DNA of 64,000 bases from Theocolax elegans (GCA_026168455.1 CM047428.1:86508594-86572593), one strand, 5' to 3'; counted from the stretch's first letter, positions 50,337 to 63,663 are shown. Program-made: numbers and translations. The notes: generated from the sequence alone by a model not told the origin.

Positions 50337-50450
50337 TTGTTACCAACCGAGCAAAAACGGTTATCTAACGAAATATTTGGGATATTCGTCAAATGATACA
50401 TTTTCCTAAAAAAATGTAATAATTAACCTATTCTAATCAGTTGGTAACAA
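50337..50450. mobile_element. Second, shorter element with GTTACCRACYGA ends
   Basis: TTGTTACCAACCGAGCA at the left pairs with TCAGTTGGTAACAA at the right. The ends are related to those of the 49945-50296 element 40 bp away. A further similar string, TCAGTTAGATGGTAAC, is at about 50542. Confidence 0.65.
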
Positions 50451-51461
50451 AGATCTTGAGATATTCCATTTTAATACAGCGATTAGGCTAAAACTTTGTA
50501 CATTTTCGTGATTTCGCTTAAATTATACTATAAATTAGTTATCAGTTAGATGGTAACGTACAAGTGTAACGTCTCTTTGAAGAAAACAATTGAATGATAA
50601 AACACTCTTTTGTCCATAAAGAAAATTATGTTAAATACTGTTTCTTCAACAATATGGCTTACAATATAACTTTCATCATAATATATGAATTTCGAATAGG
50701 AAATCCAATGAATTAAACTATATCGATAATTGGCGAACGATAGATAAACACGACGAAAATGATATATAATATTTTGTAAATTACTCGCGATAGTAAGCGT
50801 CTTGAAGAAAATAAAAATCGAAAGAAATTAGGTTAATTCGTTTTATCCTGTACGAAAGGTTGTGTTTACTCCAAAGTAAGAAAGACGAGCTCGAACCAAC
50901 AGATAGTATGCGTTTAAACGCGGAAGAAAAAAAGTAATATAAAAAATCGTGGGTAACGCACCATTTTCTTAGGTGTACACGCAACTATACCCACCCGCAA
51001 AGCGCGCGTAATTGCGTGTATATACACATATACATCTGTATGTATATATGTATACATGTATACATTTCTCGTGGGTGAAGAAAATTTCCTTGGCAATAAA
51101 AGAGGGAGTAGCCACCTAAGTAAGGAGTAAATCTTTACTTTATACTCCAAAAGAGCTGTATAAAGAGAGGAAGAGTAGAAAGTAACGATGAGGTGGAAAG
51201 CAGAAAAAAGATAGGGCGAGAGAGAGGGAGAGAGAGAAAGGGAAAATCTCACATCTCCCTCTCTTTCCCTCTCGGCATTCACGGCACGCGGAGGTGCCAA
51301 TTTCAAGGTGGCTCGCTCCTCCAAGAGGTCGGGTGGGATGAGAGTCGCAAATAAAAATCCGCGGGGCCCCATAAAACTCGCGGGAGTGAACCGCTCGGTC
51401 GGAATAAACAAAATCGCCCCCCACGAACGAGGATTTCGTATGTGCTATAACAGCCACGGGA

Positions 51462-51492
<31 letters not shown>

Positions 51493-53010
51493 GGGTTTCG
51501 CGGATCTTCTCAGTGGAGTGGCCGAGACAGTAAATCGACTAGCTGATGGATTTTCCCGTAAGTCCTGCCTCTGACTATTTCGAATCTACGTGTTTGCCCT
51601 TTTATTGGCACCTTCCTATAGCCTTGAGTGCATTTGTTTCTCTTCTTCCTTCTTCCTCCCGCATTCTCTCTCTCACTCTCTCTATCTCTCCCTTTCTCTC
51701 TCGCTGACTCACTCTTTGCACACTTTTTACCGAGACGACGGGCGAAAATAAAACGTTGCTTTTTTTAATAACTCGGATCGTTTTTTAAGTCGACCTTTGT
51801 ACGTTGAAACTCAGGCGCTACGATAATTTTCGTCGTCTGTCAACAATCGAGAGAAAGTTCGTCGGCCTTAGATGAGTGGTAAAGTAACTTTATTTGTTTA
51901 ACGGCATTTCGATGGCGAACCTCCTCTATCCTCGTGAGGCTTTATCTTTTTTAAAACATTTCAATTCTTACACTTTTTTGTACACGTAGTTAAGTATACT
52001 AGTATGATTACAAATACATTGCGAACGCGAGACACCTTCTTGCTCTAATAAATTTGCAATACCCAAAATTAAAATTAACCCATACGAAAAAATGTAGGGA
52101 AATTCCTAGTCTAATTAAATATTTTTGTAATCATTACGCGTATTTAAATCAATAAAAGAAAAAACAAATTTATAAAATTTTCTTTTTTAAATTTTAACAA
52201 ACATTCTTGTACATAAATGGCATCTTCTTATAAGTCTTTGTGAATATTAAAATTCATGATAAGATTATTATGAATTATACAGTATTATCTAACATCTCTT
52301 CTGTAAACAAAGACGCGAGAAAACAATGTTTATTATTTTATTACTTTTTACATTTTTACAAGAATTACATTACGAAAGAAGCTTACTCAACATCATTAAC
52401 GATCGTCCTTAAGGGTAGGAAATTTTCAATTTTTACGGGTACCTGAAACTCTTTTAAATTCAACGTTATGGTAATTATTATAGAGTATTAACAATCACAA
52501 TATCGTTTTCATCCTCGTAACAAAATATCTCGTTGTCCGCGCGAATGGAAAACCATCCTTTCAAAAACTTTAATACCTTGGTGTTTGCATATTTATTTAC
52601 TATTTTTTGTTGTTATTTTTCGTTTTCTTTTTTTTTTGTTATTGAGAAGCGTTTTAAAAGGACGAAGGGATGTCGTAAACACGAAAGGCGAAACCGTGGA
52701 TTGTATATACGATCCGATACGGATATATAATAAAGACCGAGCTCTACTCTCTAAAGTTTACGGTTCATCCGGTTAGATGGATATGAGGGTATATTTCCAC
52801 ACACCTATATCTCTCTACCCTGGCTTCCTACCTTTTATAAGAAGAAATGCTACCTTTCCTTTTTTTTATCCACCTTTCTCGGCTGCTGATCTTCTCGTAC
52901 CTGTATCCATCGCGCGAGTTCTGCACGAACGACGATTCACAGTTTTTGTTTTCCTTCATATTTCCAATTTATGCGATTTCAGGGTTATTTTTTCATTATT
53001 TTCATTAAAA
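50451..53010. other. Intergenic DNA with GA/CT tracts
   Basis: (GA)n runs at 51215-51240 and 51461-51487, and CT-rich sequence at 51660-51710. 51280-51560 is GC-richer, and its open frames on both strands have no recognisable domain. Confidence 0.4.
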
Positions 53011-53090
53011 ATTACGGACACTTATTGATCAGCGTTTGGTTAAACAGCGTTTCATAAATCCTTTGATTTCTTCTACGGATAAAACAAGTA
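53011..53090. repeat. Dispersed repeat, copy 2 (with 40669-40772)
   Basis: ATTACGGACACTTATT, GTTAAACAGCG and ATAAATCCTTTGATTTCT match the first copy in order. Confidence 0.6.
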
Positions 53091-53672
53091 AAATAAGTAG
53101 AAGTAAAATAGTAGAAAAGAATATTTTTTTGTCATAAGATAGATGCTGATAATAACTTCAAAATTTTTAAATTACTCAGGAAAAATCTTTCCATAGCTAT
53201 TCCAAATCTAATTTTATAATAATTTAACAGTCATTTTATTGGTACTTTGGGCATATCATCAACACTTACACAGTATTCTTTTTATATTAATTATTGTTAT
53301 TTTTCAATTTTTACGTAACTATTATCTCTGGTCTAAAACAAACGAATTTTAATGTTTTTCAAAACTAAATACATATAATATCTATAAAAATTCACGAATT
53401 ACTCATGAATAAACGGTCCAAGATGCATATATATAACGCATATTTGATCCTAATTGAAATTTTGTTATTAAAAAGACGTAAGTACATTTATATACTTCGA
53501 ATCGAATGGTAAATTTACACTTTAATATATGTAATAGATTATTTATTATTTTCGTAAATACTGATGACGTTGCCGATCGGAATAATAATTGATGTGGATA
53601 GCCCCTCAAGTACTGTTACACATTAAAAAATCAAATAAAACGAATACAAATAATAGTTAATAATTGTTGTAC

Positions 53673-53899
53673 TATACGGAGAGAAAAAATTTAATAAATT
53701 TTACTAATTTTTCACTAACGCGGTAACAGCCAAAACGCGAAAAGTTATATTTTAGTAAAAATTAGTAGATTATTTCAGTAAATATTGCTAGAAAGTTCAG
53801 TAACGAATTGATAAAAAATTGAGTGATTTGCGTTAATGAAAGTTTAGCAATATTTACAGAAAATTTGGTAAAATTTATTAAAACTTTTCTCTCCGTGTA
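53673..53899. mobile_element. MITE with TA flanks and ACGGAGAG ends
   Basis: TA at 53673-53674 and 53898-53899 flank inverted ends YACGGAGAGAAAA, followed by TTTAATAAATTTTAC in both arms and a third shared ATTTACTGAAA-type block. A TA duplication is the hallmark of Tc1/mariner transposition, so this is probably a mariner-type MITE of about 223 bp. Non-coding. Confidence 0.72.
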
Positions 53900-56479
53900 G
53901 GGATATCGATTGTTATACAAAGAAAAGTTAGCTGTTTAAAAATATGACAAATTGGGGTAAGATATTAGGTGTAAGATACAAATCGGGATAATAGTTGCAA
54001 ATTGGGTTTCGCGGTAGAAGCTAATAGTCGAGTAGAAAGTTTATAATGTTTGCTTAGGCTACTCGTACCACCTATTCCTTGAATAAGGTATATACACACA
54101 CGCAGATGTATATATGTATACACACACACACACACACGCGCGCGCACATCTATCTATACTTAGATAATTATATCTAGATCTATGGACTGCGTCTGTGTAC
54201 CCATGCACTTGCGAATAAATTTTCACATATACCATATAGTGTTTACTGCAAAGTTTTATTATTGCGAGCGGGTCGCTATGATGTTTATTGTTTTGCTTAA
54301 TCGAGAGTTTATAATTTATAGGAAGTACTTGAAGAAGAATGCGTATTTAAAACATTTTAAAACTATCGTATTATTTAGTAAAAGATCGTCTTGAAATCTT
54401 AGTAGCGAATTGCCGAGTTTCGCTGGTTAATCCAGTAAATCTTACATATATGTACGGTTTCCTAATATCGTAATATAATTTACCAAAAACATTGCTAATG
54501 TCTTTTTAATTGTGTTTATTTCGTTTGATTTCAACTTTCTCAAGCATGAAGAATAAAAGTGTCAACATTTTTTACTGACTATTTCATACTTAAGAAATGC
54601 AATGAATATCCACCAGAGAAGAGTATCGAACTATACTGCAGTATCAACTTTTTACCATAATGTCAGTGAAAAAAGGTATATAGAATTAAACCGAAAGGAT
54701 GTGCAGGTAGAACTCTAAGGAAGAATCAGAAATCCATCCAGTGTACGTCTTTCGTTAGTCAGCAAAGAGAGAGACAGAGGGAGACAGAGGGAGAGAGAGA
54801 GAGAGAGAGACGGTCGGATTAAGCCATTGTGATCGTCGGTTATTATATAGGGCAGATATACCTCAGTCTCGTTCTCTTACTCGCTTAGCTGCTCACTCCT
54901 TCTCTCCCTCTCCCTCTCCCTCTCCCTCTCCCTTTGCCTCTCCGTCTCCGTCTCTCACTCTCTGAAGCTCTCAAAGTGTCTGGGCACAATAATAACACGT
55001 GGTACCATGCAGATAAACTCAGCCGACGATACAATGGACAGGGGCTGTGCCACCGAGTAAAAGCTCGAGCCAACGCCGATGCTATAATCGTTATTAGCTC
55101 ATCGCCTCCCTCTCTCCTCTCTCTCTCCTCTCTCTCCCTCTGCGTCTGTGTGTCGGAGCGCGAATGGTGATACTTAACGGCGGGTCAAATTGACGAGCTG
55201 CCCTCGGTTCTCGCACAACGGCCGATATGTGTGTTGCACCGATGTCAGCTATCGCGACCGCCCTTATTGCGCGAATTTACACCCTGGGAATAACGTTCTA
55301 CGTCTCTATGTTCTACTCTCAGCCTCCGTTCCCTCTCTCCCTCTCTCCCTCTCTCCCTCTGTGGACGTGTGCACGTGACCACGCATATATCTGCCCCCGT
55401 GGTTGATTTCGAGGGGACATTTCGAGGGCCGTCATTTTCGACGCTACACGCGAATTAAATTCATTATTTAACCAAGGATTTTCGTCTCGTTTATTCCGCA
55501 CTGCACTTTCGAGCTTTCATATTTATTCCTCGCGTTTTTTCATTGATTTACAATTGTTACCGTTACACAGCCACGACTCCCTCTCTCTCTCTCTCTATAT
55601 ATATATATATGTACGTATATCTATATCTTTTTTATTTTCTTCGCGATTACATTTTCATTTCTTTTTTTTGATACCTTTCTCATATTTTAAAATACCGTTA
55701 CTTTCTATTTAAATTTCAATTACTATCTGATTTATTGATGGATTTATTGACCAAACAATCTTATCGTTGAGCGACGAGTTCTTGATTATTCTCGATAACG
55801 ATTAAATGATCCACCGTGCGTTAGAGTATTCTTATACATTTATTATTAGACGTGATATTTCCGTATGCCTTCTACACCACGTATGTATGCCATAATATTT
55901 ACTCCATTTGACTTATTTTTTTCTACGTATCAAACAGAAATTTATCGTCGTATATATAGCACTATTGTGGTTATTTCAATTTCGAAAAATTCGTCCTTAA
56001 ACAAACTTATGTACTCTATAACCAGTCTGATATTCTTTCAATTTTCGTTTCTTTATCGCGTATTAAAGATATATCGGTATACATACGTAAAAATATAATC
56101 GATTTACAAATCAATATAGCTTATCTTTCAAAATTCTATACCAATTGATTTTTGTGTCATCGCGTCGAATTGAATATCTGGTTGTTAATATTTTAGTGTC
56201 GCGCGTGTTATGTCAAAATATAAGAAATACAAAAATATATGTGTACGATACGCGTCAACGGTTAAGATATTATTTGTCAATTTAATCGTCTGTAAATACA
56301 ATCATTGTCTTGACGTTATCTAAACTTATTCAATCAAAGTTCTATTGTATTAATTATTAAATTAAATAGATTGTTAACTAATTATTAACTAACAAATTAG
56401 CTCATTTTCGCACCAATGGATAATGTAATTTATTTTAGTTGAATTTCACTCATAATAAAATGTTATTTATTATTACTAC
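53900..56479. other. Intergenic DNA with CT/GA tracts
   Basis: A (CA)n run at about 54122-54138, GA at 54790-54812, (CTCCCT)n at 54901-54933 and CT then TA runs at 55577-55612. 55180-55400 is GC-richer with no recognisable product. No gene supported. Confidence 0.4.
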
Positions 56480-56884
56480 CGTGTTAAACAAAAACTTACG
56501 TAAGTGACGACAATTTTTTTTGAAAATAAATTTTTGGTATCAATCAATATGTTAAAAATTGATGAAATTGTCGATAAAAAATTAAGAAATAAAATATAAA
56601 AATTTTTTTAAAACTTTAAAAACAAAAAACCTAAGTAACTTATATTTTGAAATATTTTTTTAAATTAAACCACCTAAGTACATTTTTTACATTTTTTAAG
56701 GGTTTTTTTTATATCAATATATATATATGGATAGTCAGGTCTGCAAGAATGCATGTTTTAGTAGAAGTACAAATTTTTATAATTTAAAATGTTACATTCA
56801 AAAAAGTTTTAAAGTAAGTCAGAATTGTTCTCAATTATCTTACTTTTATCGGCGTTGTACTTATGTAAGTTTTTTCTTAACACG
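56480..56884. mobile_element. 405-bp MITE with CGTGTTAA ends
   Basis: Inverted ends of about 28 bp share CGTGTTAA, AAAAACTTAC and TAAGT. Several AAGTA/TACTT strings recur inside. Non-coding, no clear target duplication. Confidence 0.68.
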
Positions 56885-57792
56885 TCAGTTTATTAGAATA
56901 ATTTCTTACACCTTCCGTAGAGAGAACTAGTAAAAGTGTAGCAAATGTTCAAGGTAAAATGCTAGAACGTGCAAGGTTTTCTTTCTGTGTATATATAAAT
57001 AACATATTTTTAGTACACCAATTATGATGAGTTAATAGGCTGTGTTCGCATTGAAAAGAAATAATTTAATCAACTTATTTGGCAATAATAATCATCATTC
57101 TATTAGCAATAAAAGTAATGTTTAATTAGTATTAATATTAATAGTAAAGTTTAATAAGTATTTTTCTACTCTCCATTTTTACACTCGTGATATTGTAATT
57201 TTGAAAAAATATTTTTACGTTTTCAAATTATAAGATCATTTTTAGTGTCTTCATTAAAAAGATTTTTGATTTTTAGAATGGAATAATTCAAATATTTTAC
57301 AACTTTATGTCAAATTATAATTATAATATTTGTCTTTTAATTTAATTGTAATTTTAATCGATATATTTAAACATTTTTTTTAAATAACACTGCATTATAC
57401 CAGTTGTTACAGAAAATAATCAGACCTAAAACGTTGATTCACTTCGAATTTTTCAATAATTAAGGGGAAACCTTGTAGGAAAGTTTGAGCGGAATCGGCA
57501 AATACAAGTTGAAATGTTCACATAGTTAACTAAAGATAAATATGTGTTTCTTGGGGTATATAGGTGCGTAACTCGAACGTGATTTTCGACGATATTACTT
57601 AAAATTTGAGACGTCCTTGCAAAATAATCTACAAATTTAAAGAATAGAAATAACAAAGTCCTCTTTCACGTTAAAAAAAGGTGTATATAACCTCGAAACG
57701 ACATTCGATTTAAAAGCTCTCGTTGTAATTCTTCTATTTCACAAGACACAGTTTACATAGACACAACGGATCAAAGTTTAATGCATGCAAGG

Positions 57793-57827
<35 letters not shown>

Positions 57828-58656
57828 GAGGGGTGGGGGGGGGGGGTAGAGTTTGGTATATCTGCTCTCGAGAAAATTGCTGTACATGTACCTAGGCGAG
57901 TAGCGTACATCGAGGTGAATTTTCGAAGGAAGAACTCTCTGGTATACCTTTAACGTCTGACCCTTGGGACTGTATATATATATATATAATATACACACAT
58001 ACACGTACATAGGTGGCCAATGCAACGAGAGTCAAGACGCTAGGATTTCCTCTCTATCAACCTGTTTACCTACCTTACTCGACTTTTTGTCTTCTTTTTT
58101 TCTTGTTACTTGGTCGTTCTTTGCTTTGCCGTTGATGCATCCGTATATCCGTATATATACTGCACACATGCACATACACATATACCTACGTATTTTCCAC
58201 CGTGACTAACCAAGCGCTGAGTTTCCGAAAAAAGAACTCAGGGTTAGATCGAATCAACGTGAAATCGGCAACTATTTAGTTTTTCCCTACCTTTCTTCTT
58301 ATAAATAGAGATGTCGCAGTGGAGATTTTATCGTTACGTTTTACTTTTTAATGTTTGCTGCTGAAATGTTGACAAAGACTGTCCGAAGTTCAAATTTTCC
58401 GTGCTTAAAATTCTTTCGAATCAAAAATTGCATCGATGTTTGCAAATATATAGAAATAGTGATACAATCTATCGAGCTTTCAAAATTTAATAATTTATCT
58501 TTGTTTAATCTATTAAAAAATTCCATTATTTATTTTCAATTTATATTTATAGCCTAAACGAATTTTTCGTATTTTTTACGATTATTTATTGGAAAAGAAT
58601 TATCATTAAAATATAGTAAAATTTCAATTAATACAATGAAAAAATGGGTATACCCA
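56885..58656. other. AT-rich intergenic DNA
   Basis: A GA run (57792-57830) followed by a poly-G run (57832-57847). No gene supported between the MITE and the pacifastin gene. Confidence 0.4.
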
Positions 58657-58662
58657 TTTATT
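58657..58662 (-). terminator. Poly(A) signal of the pacifastin gene
   Basis: AATAAA on the minus strand about 40 bases after the stop codon. It implies a very short 3' UTR. Confidence 0.6.
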
Positions 58663-58700
58663 TCCTTTTTATATTTGGAGTAAAATATAACTATCTCGGT

Positions 58701-59636
58701 TTACTCGGGCGCACAAAACATCATGGTGCACATGGCGAAACTGCCATCGGAAAAGCATCGACACACATTGCAAGCGTTGTAGAACATCTGATTTGGAGGA
58801 CAAGCGTCTCCAAATTTGTAACCATCTAAAATCATGATAATAATCAGAATTTCTTAAAAACGTTTATTTAAAGAAAAAAAAAGTTAAACGATGGTCTTAC
58901 CGATCCGAGGCCAATTAAAAGTGGATACTGCAGGTTCCAAAGATCTCTTTTCTCGAATCTGATCGGGCAAACAGAAGATCATGGTACACGCTGCGTATTT
59001 ACCGTCCTCGTTGCATCGACATAGGTTGCACTCGTTGAAAAACAATCGACCGGGTGGGCATGAATCGCCGTGAACGTAGCCATCTAAAAAGACAAATAAT
59101 ATGTTGCGATTTTTTTTTTATAAAAATATATTCTCACTGAACTCATCTGTAGGTCTGCTATTACCGATATGTGGCCAGCTGTAAGTTTGAGTAGGTGGTG
59201 CCTTACGTTCAAAGTCCTCCTCGGATGGGCAAGGCATCAAAGTGCAACCAGCTGAGAGTCCATTAGCAGCGCACCGGCAAAGGTTGCATTTATCGTAAAA
59301 CAACTCTCCAGCGAGACATCGTTCGCCTTCCGAGTAACCGTCTGAAGTTTCATTTTCGTATATACTCACATTTAGATCAATTATTTTATTTCACTTTACA
59401 TTCACTTAGGATATAATACAATTTACTACATCGATCTACATTTCGAATATTATATTATTTTAATTTAATATATCATTACCAATACGCCGGATTTCGTTCG
59501 GTTCAATTGGCGAGCTCGATACACCTAAAATTTGAAATTTGACGTTAGTAAAATTAATGGTTTTTTAACTACGCTAAATACGACATATACCAAACGCTGA
59601 AGCGATAAATAAAAAACAGTGGACGAAGATCTTCAT
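58701..59636 (-). CDS. Secreted three-domain pacifastin-type protease inhibitor (191 aa)
   Basis: Five exons join in frame: 59591-59636, 59480-59524, 59165-59341, 58901-59083, 58701-58825. All introns are phase 1, with GT donors and AG acceptors. Residues 1-16 (MKIFVHCFLFIASAFG) are a signal peptide. Three domains follow, one per exon, each C-x9-C-N-x-C-R-C-x8-C-x4-C with all six cysteines: 39-68, 98-127 and 159-188. This matches the pacifastin light-chain family of arthropod serine-protease inhibitors, which regulate proteases in haemolymph (for example the prophenoloxidase cascade) or the gut. The loop between the last two cysteines is TLMP, TMIF and TMMF. By analogy with locust inhibitors, Leu/Met would occupy P1, suggesting chymotrypsin- or elastase-like targets (inference). 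A Lys-Arg at about 135-136 between domains 2 and 3 could allow processing. A TATAAT-like string about 80 bp upstream of the ATG is a weak promoter candidate. No neighbours are related. Confidence 0.9.
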
Positions 59637-62058
59637 TACGATCAGTTGATGTTTCTCGAGGCGGACCCGTATACTACAATATTAGTTACCGAAACGTTTC
59701 ATGTTTGTACCAATATTATAACCAATCGCGATTATGGTAATTAATTTGTCCATGCATAAAGTGCATCTAACCACGTTATCTCATCGTATTACCCGTAAAA
59801 TATACCAATTTATTTTTTAACTACGATCAACTTGGCTTTTGCCAGAATTTACAAATCATTTGTTCGGTAATTCGATAGATTGACGCAATCCCAAGAGATA
59901 AAGAATTATTTAATTGCATTGAAATAACGCATTTGATTATTAACGACTAAATTATCAAGATTTCGTAATTACCAGTTTCATAATAAAATATAAATAATTA
60001 ATTAACAATTTAATATTTTCTTTTATATATTCATTAGTGTTGTAAACAATTATTGTACAGACTTTTCTCTTGAACCTGCATGTTATCATGGGAGATTGTA
60101 TTATCTTTATCTCGAGCAATAAAATCGTAATATCGAACAAAATTTTATTGACGTACAACATTAGTACAAATATTCATGTTAATCAAGGTGAATAATTTGT
60201 TCATTTTAAATTTACGTAGAAGTAAAGTAGACTAGACGTGAGACTGGAATCGTTATTCATTTATTTCAGAGTTATAGATAACATCTGTTATATAACTGAG
60301 ATATATATACTATTACTATTATTTAATAACTGGCTATACACATAAGAAAATAATTCATTTTCTCAGGTTTAGATAACGATTTAAAACTAAGATAAAATGC
60401 AAATAATATACCGGGAGTTTACCTGAAATTTCTACAAGATAGACTTTTGAATTCACTATAAAATACACAAAAAAACAAAAACAAAAATATAAATATTATT
60501 TATTTATGAGGATATTACAAGTAAGTATATCGGATTTCCCATAAAACATTTTCCCATAAATGGAACATCTTCCATAAATTTAGTACACATACTTTATTAT
60601 AAATAATTAATAATATTGTACACAATGAGTTAAAATTGTATATTTTTTATAAATTCTAAAAAATCTATAATAAGTTTTTTTATATAAGTCTTTAGTAGAT
60701 AACTATATTATTAGTTTACATATATAGCAAAATATTTTTGTACAACAAATTTTAGAAATGATTATAAAACTGTTTGCAAACTATCTATATGAAACCAATA
60801 CGTATTTATTAATTTTATAAATGTTAATCAAATAAAATTTAATAAACTGTACATTCAAAATTTTTTAACTTTAATCGAGTGATTCATGAGGTGTATCTTG
60901 CGGTGAGTGAGTTACATTAAAAAAGGATAGTACGTAGTGTCATGACAATTTTTTAAATTTTACCTCTGGTAAAAAGAATAGTGAGAATGTATCAAAAAAG
61001 CTTTGTTATGTAAGAATCCTAAGAGACAAAAATCAATAGGTCATCAGGTTTTCCTTTTAACCGTTCGAACGAAAATAAAAAAATGGATTTGACGTACGAC
61101 ACACGAGTCGATAGTGTAAACGCTGAAAAAAAAGAAAAATCTGTTATTCGAAAAACTGGAGAACACCTGCGCATCAGAGGAAAATCCCATTAGGTTTGAA
61201 GGGTACAAGTAGAAACAATGCGCGAAGAGGTCGAATCGTTGAGGTTTGGCGTAGGGGGGTGGGGAGGGTGGGGGGAGGTTATAAGCGGATCGAGCCTCGT
61301 GAAATAGAAGCGAGGAGCATAAGCAACAAAGGTGAAGGGGCCGTCGGCGGCGGGTATCCCTCGTCGTCGGCGAAGCTTTTCGTATATAGATTCCGAGCGT
61401 CTGATTCCGCGAGGCGGTATAACATTAATTAATGTAACTCGACGAGTAATACGAGCATAATTACTTTGCTCGAGTGGCTCGAGCGAACGAGCGAGCGAGC
61501 GAGCGAACGAGCAAGCCTCTCTCTAGCGCACCGCCAGCCAAAAGTTTGCTCGTTATATCGAGGCGGCGAGTGTCAAGGGAGGAACGAGGGGGTGAGGGTG
61601 AGGGTGGGCGAGTGTACAGGCACATCGATTATCTCGCTATTCGCTCGCAGCTCGACTCCACCGAACCTTGTAATATTATCGCGTTTCGCGAGCCCATACC
61701 CATACCCTTCTCTCGCTGAAGTTACGAGCTTCGGTTGTCTAAGTATTACTCCTTCAAGATGCGTCTGGCTACCTCGCCGCTCTCTTTCTCTCTCTCCCTC
61801 TTTCCTTCTGTGTATACCTATATACGCGTGCACCTGCTCTAGACTCTGCAGCAGCTAACCCCCCGGCTCCTCCTGCAAACTTTAATTTCTGCTAAGTAAC
61901 AATTAGCTTTCTCTATTTTTTTTCATCGTCAAATGCGTTGATCTGACTTTCTTTCACCTTTTCGCATTACTTTCAGGTGTATCGTATTTCAGCAAGTTAG
62001 GTTCTAGTCTCCTTTCGTTAATAACACGAATAGTTCTCTACTTTTGCAATAGAAGAGC
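59637..62058. other. Intergenic DNA upstream of the pacifastin gene
   Basis: AT-rich to about 61150, then GC-richer with G-rich and CGAACGAGCGAG-type tandem sequence (about 61480-61515). The open frames there (61196-61858) are low complexity. No gene supported. Confidence 0.4.
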
Positions 62059-62175
62059 GTGACGTACCGTATCCACGGTGTGTATCCGTGGAATTCCCTT
62101 CCGGCTGACGTTAAATGCGCACTTTCACTTCCACGCTTCAAAGATCCAATAAACGCACATTTCCTCGAATCTTGA
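62059..62175 (+). mobile_element. Fragment of a non-LTR retrotransposon ORF2 3' end
   Basis: The translation GVYPWNSLPADVK, then LSLPRFKDPINAHF, ending in a stop at 62173, has the W-N-x-L-P ... F-K pattern that closes the reverse-transcriptase ORF of many jockey/CR1-like LINEs. Only about 38 codons remain, with a stop just upstream. It is short, so a chance match is possible. Confidence 0.5.
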
Positions 62176-63627
62176 CTAACAACCTACTCATTTGTAGTGA
62201 AACAGATGACTGACTGTCATTAAATAATTTATAGGGTTTACATTTTTTATTTATTTATATATTTATTCATTATTTACTGTATCTCTTAACATATACCATG
62301 TATAGCTCTTCAGTATACTAAATTTATTGCTCTGTAATGTATATGTATCCCTTTTCAGTGATTGCCTATATTTACAGTATTATATTATTATTAATTATTA
62401 TTATCATTATTACTAATTTAAGAATATTTGTAGTAATTAATTTAATTGTCATATCATTGGAAAAATGCTCGCGCATCAATTTTGGGCCAAACAAAAGGAA
62501 CATAGAGTTAGCCGTATTATTTCTTCAAATTAAATTAATTGTTGTTTTTTTACAAATAAATTATTTAATGCATGATCGTAATTAATTTAATATTCACTAA
62601 ACGATTACGCTTCTGCGTAGGGGGACCCATCTTTTTTTCGCTAAAATTCATATGTTCTTTATAAAAATTTTTAACGCGGAATTTTTTTTATTAGAAGTAA
62701 CATTTTCTCATTAAGATTTATAAAATTACTCTATGTAATTGAGATTCAAGATATTTTGTACATTATTTTAGTGTAATGTACTTGAGGCTATGCTAAATCA
62801 AGACAATTGTTGCACGTGCACTATGATCAATGTTCCGCCAGTAATATATTATCAGATAAGGTCGATTGGATGTTAACCATTTTGTTCCGTAGTAGAAATA
62901 TAAGAATTTTTAGATTAACTAGAAATATGATGTGATAAGCATACACAAGGAAAAAATTGGTTCGATCGACGAAGAAGAAACTATCAACATTTTTATATGC
63001 ATTTATTTCTTTTATATATATGTGTGTACACGCAAATTATCATATTTATAAAATCGACGTTAAGTAAAAAAGGAATATCCCATTTAACGTTTTGATGGCT
63101 AATCCTTTAAAATGATCGTAGTCGTTTCCAAAATGGCATTTGGTTGCGCGAATATACCACCTTGGTCTTTCATAATTTATACACACACACACACACACAC
63201 ATACAGATATCTCGAGTGGAGCGCAAGACAACAAATGAACGCGCAAAGAATCTGACGAAAATGTTAAGAGGATTAAAATCGGTAGGATAATTAATTATAA
63301 AGAGGGGAAAAGGATCGTTGTACGCATTTATAACTATAAACATCCATCTGGAGAAAGCCCATAAAATCTTATCAACTCCCACATAAGAAAAAGCCCAAGG
63401 AGTATTTACGTTAATCTCGTTAAAGAAGCTTACAACGAGATGAATTCACATAGACTTTTCCGAGGTATCTAAAGGGTTTCTAAAATACGAGTTTTTCTTA
63501 TTTCCTTTTTCCTCTTTTGGGTATATATACAACCATCCTTAAATCAGGGTGACACCTCTTTTGGCGAACCTGACGACTTTCGAAAGAGAGAAATAAAAGG
63601 GTGTAGGTGTGGGTGGTACGTAGCACT

Positions 63628-63663
<36 letters not shown>

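Noticed and set aside
50914..51411. 165-codon minus-strand open frame
   Set aside because: The longest non-transposon frame, but it crosses GA and TA tracts, has no conserved motif and overlaps another equally open frame.
61196..61858. Open frames of 78-130 codons in GC-richer DNA
   Set aside because: Arg/Gly and Ser/Arg-rich readings of G-rich and CGAACGAG tandem sequence, with overlapping frames on both strands.
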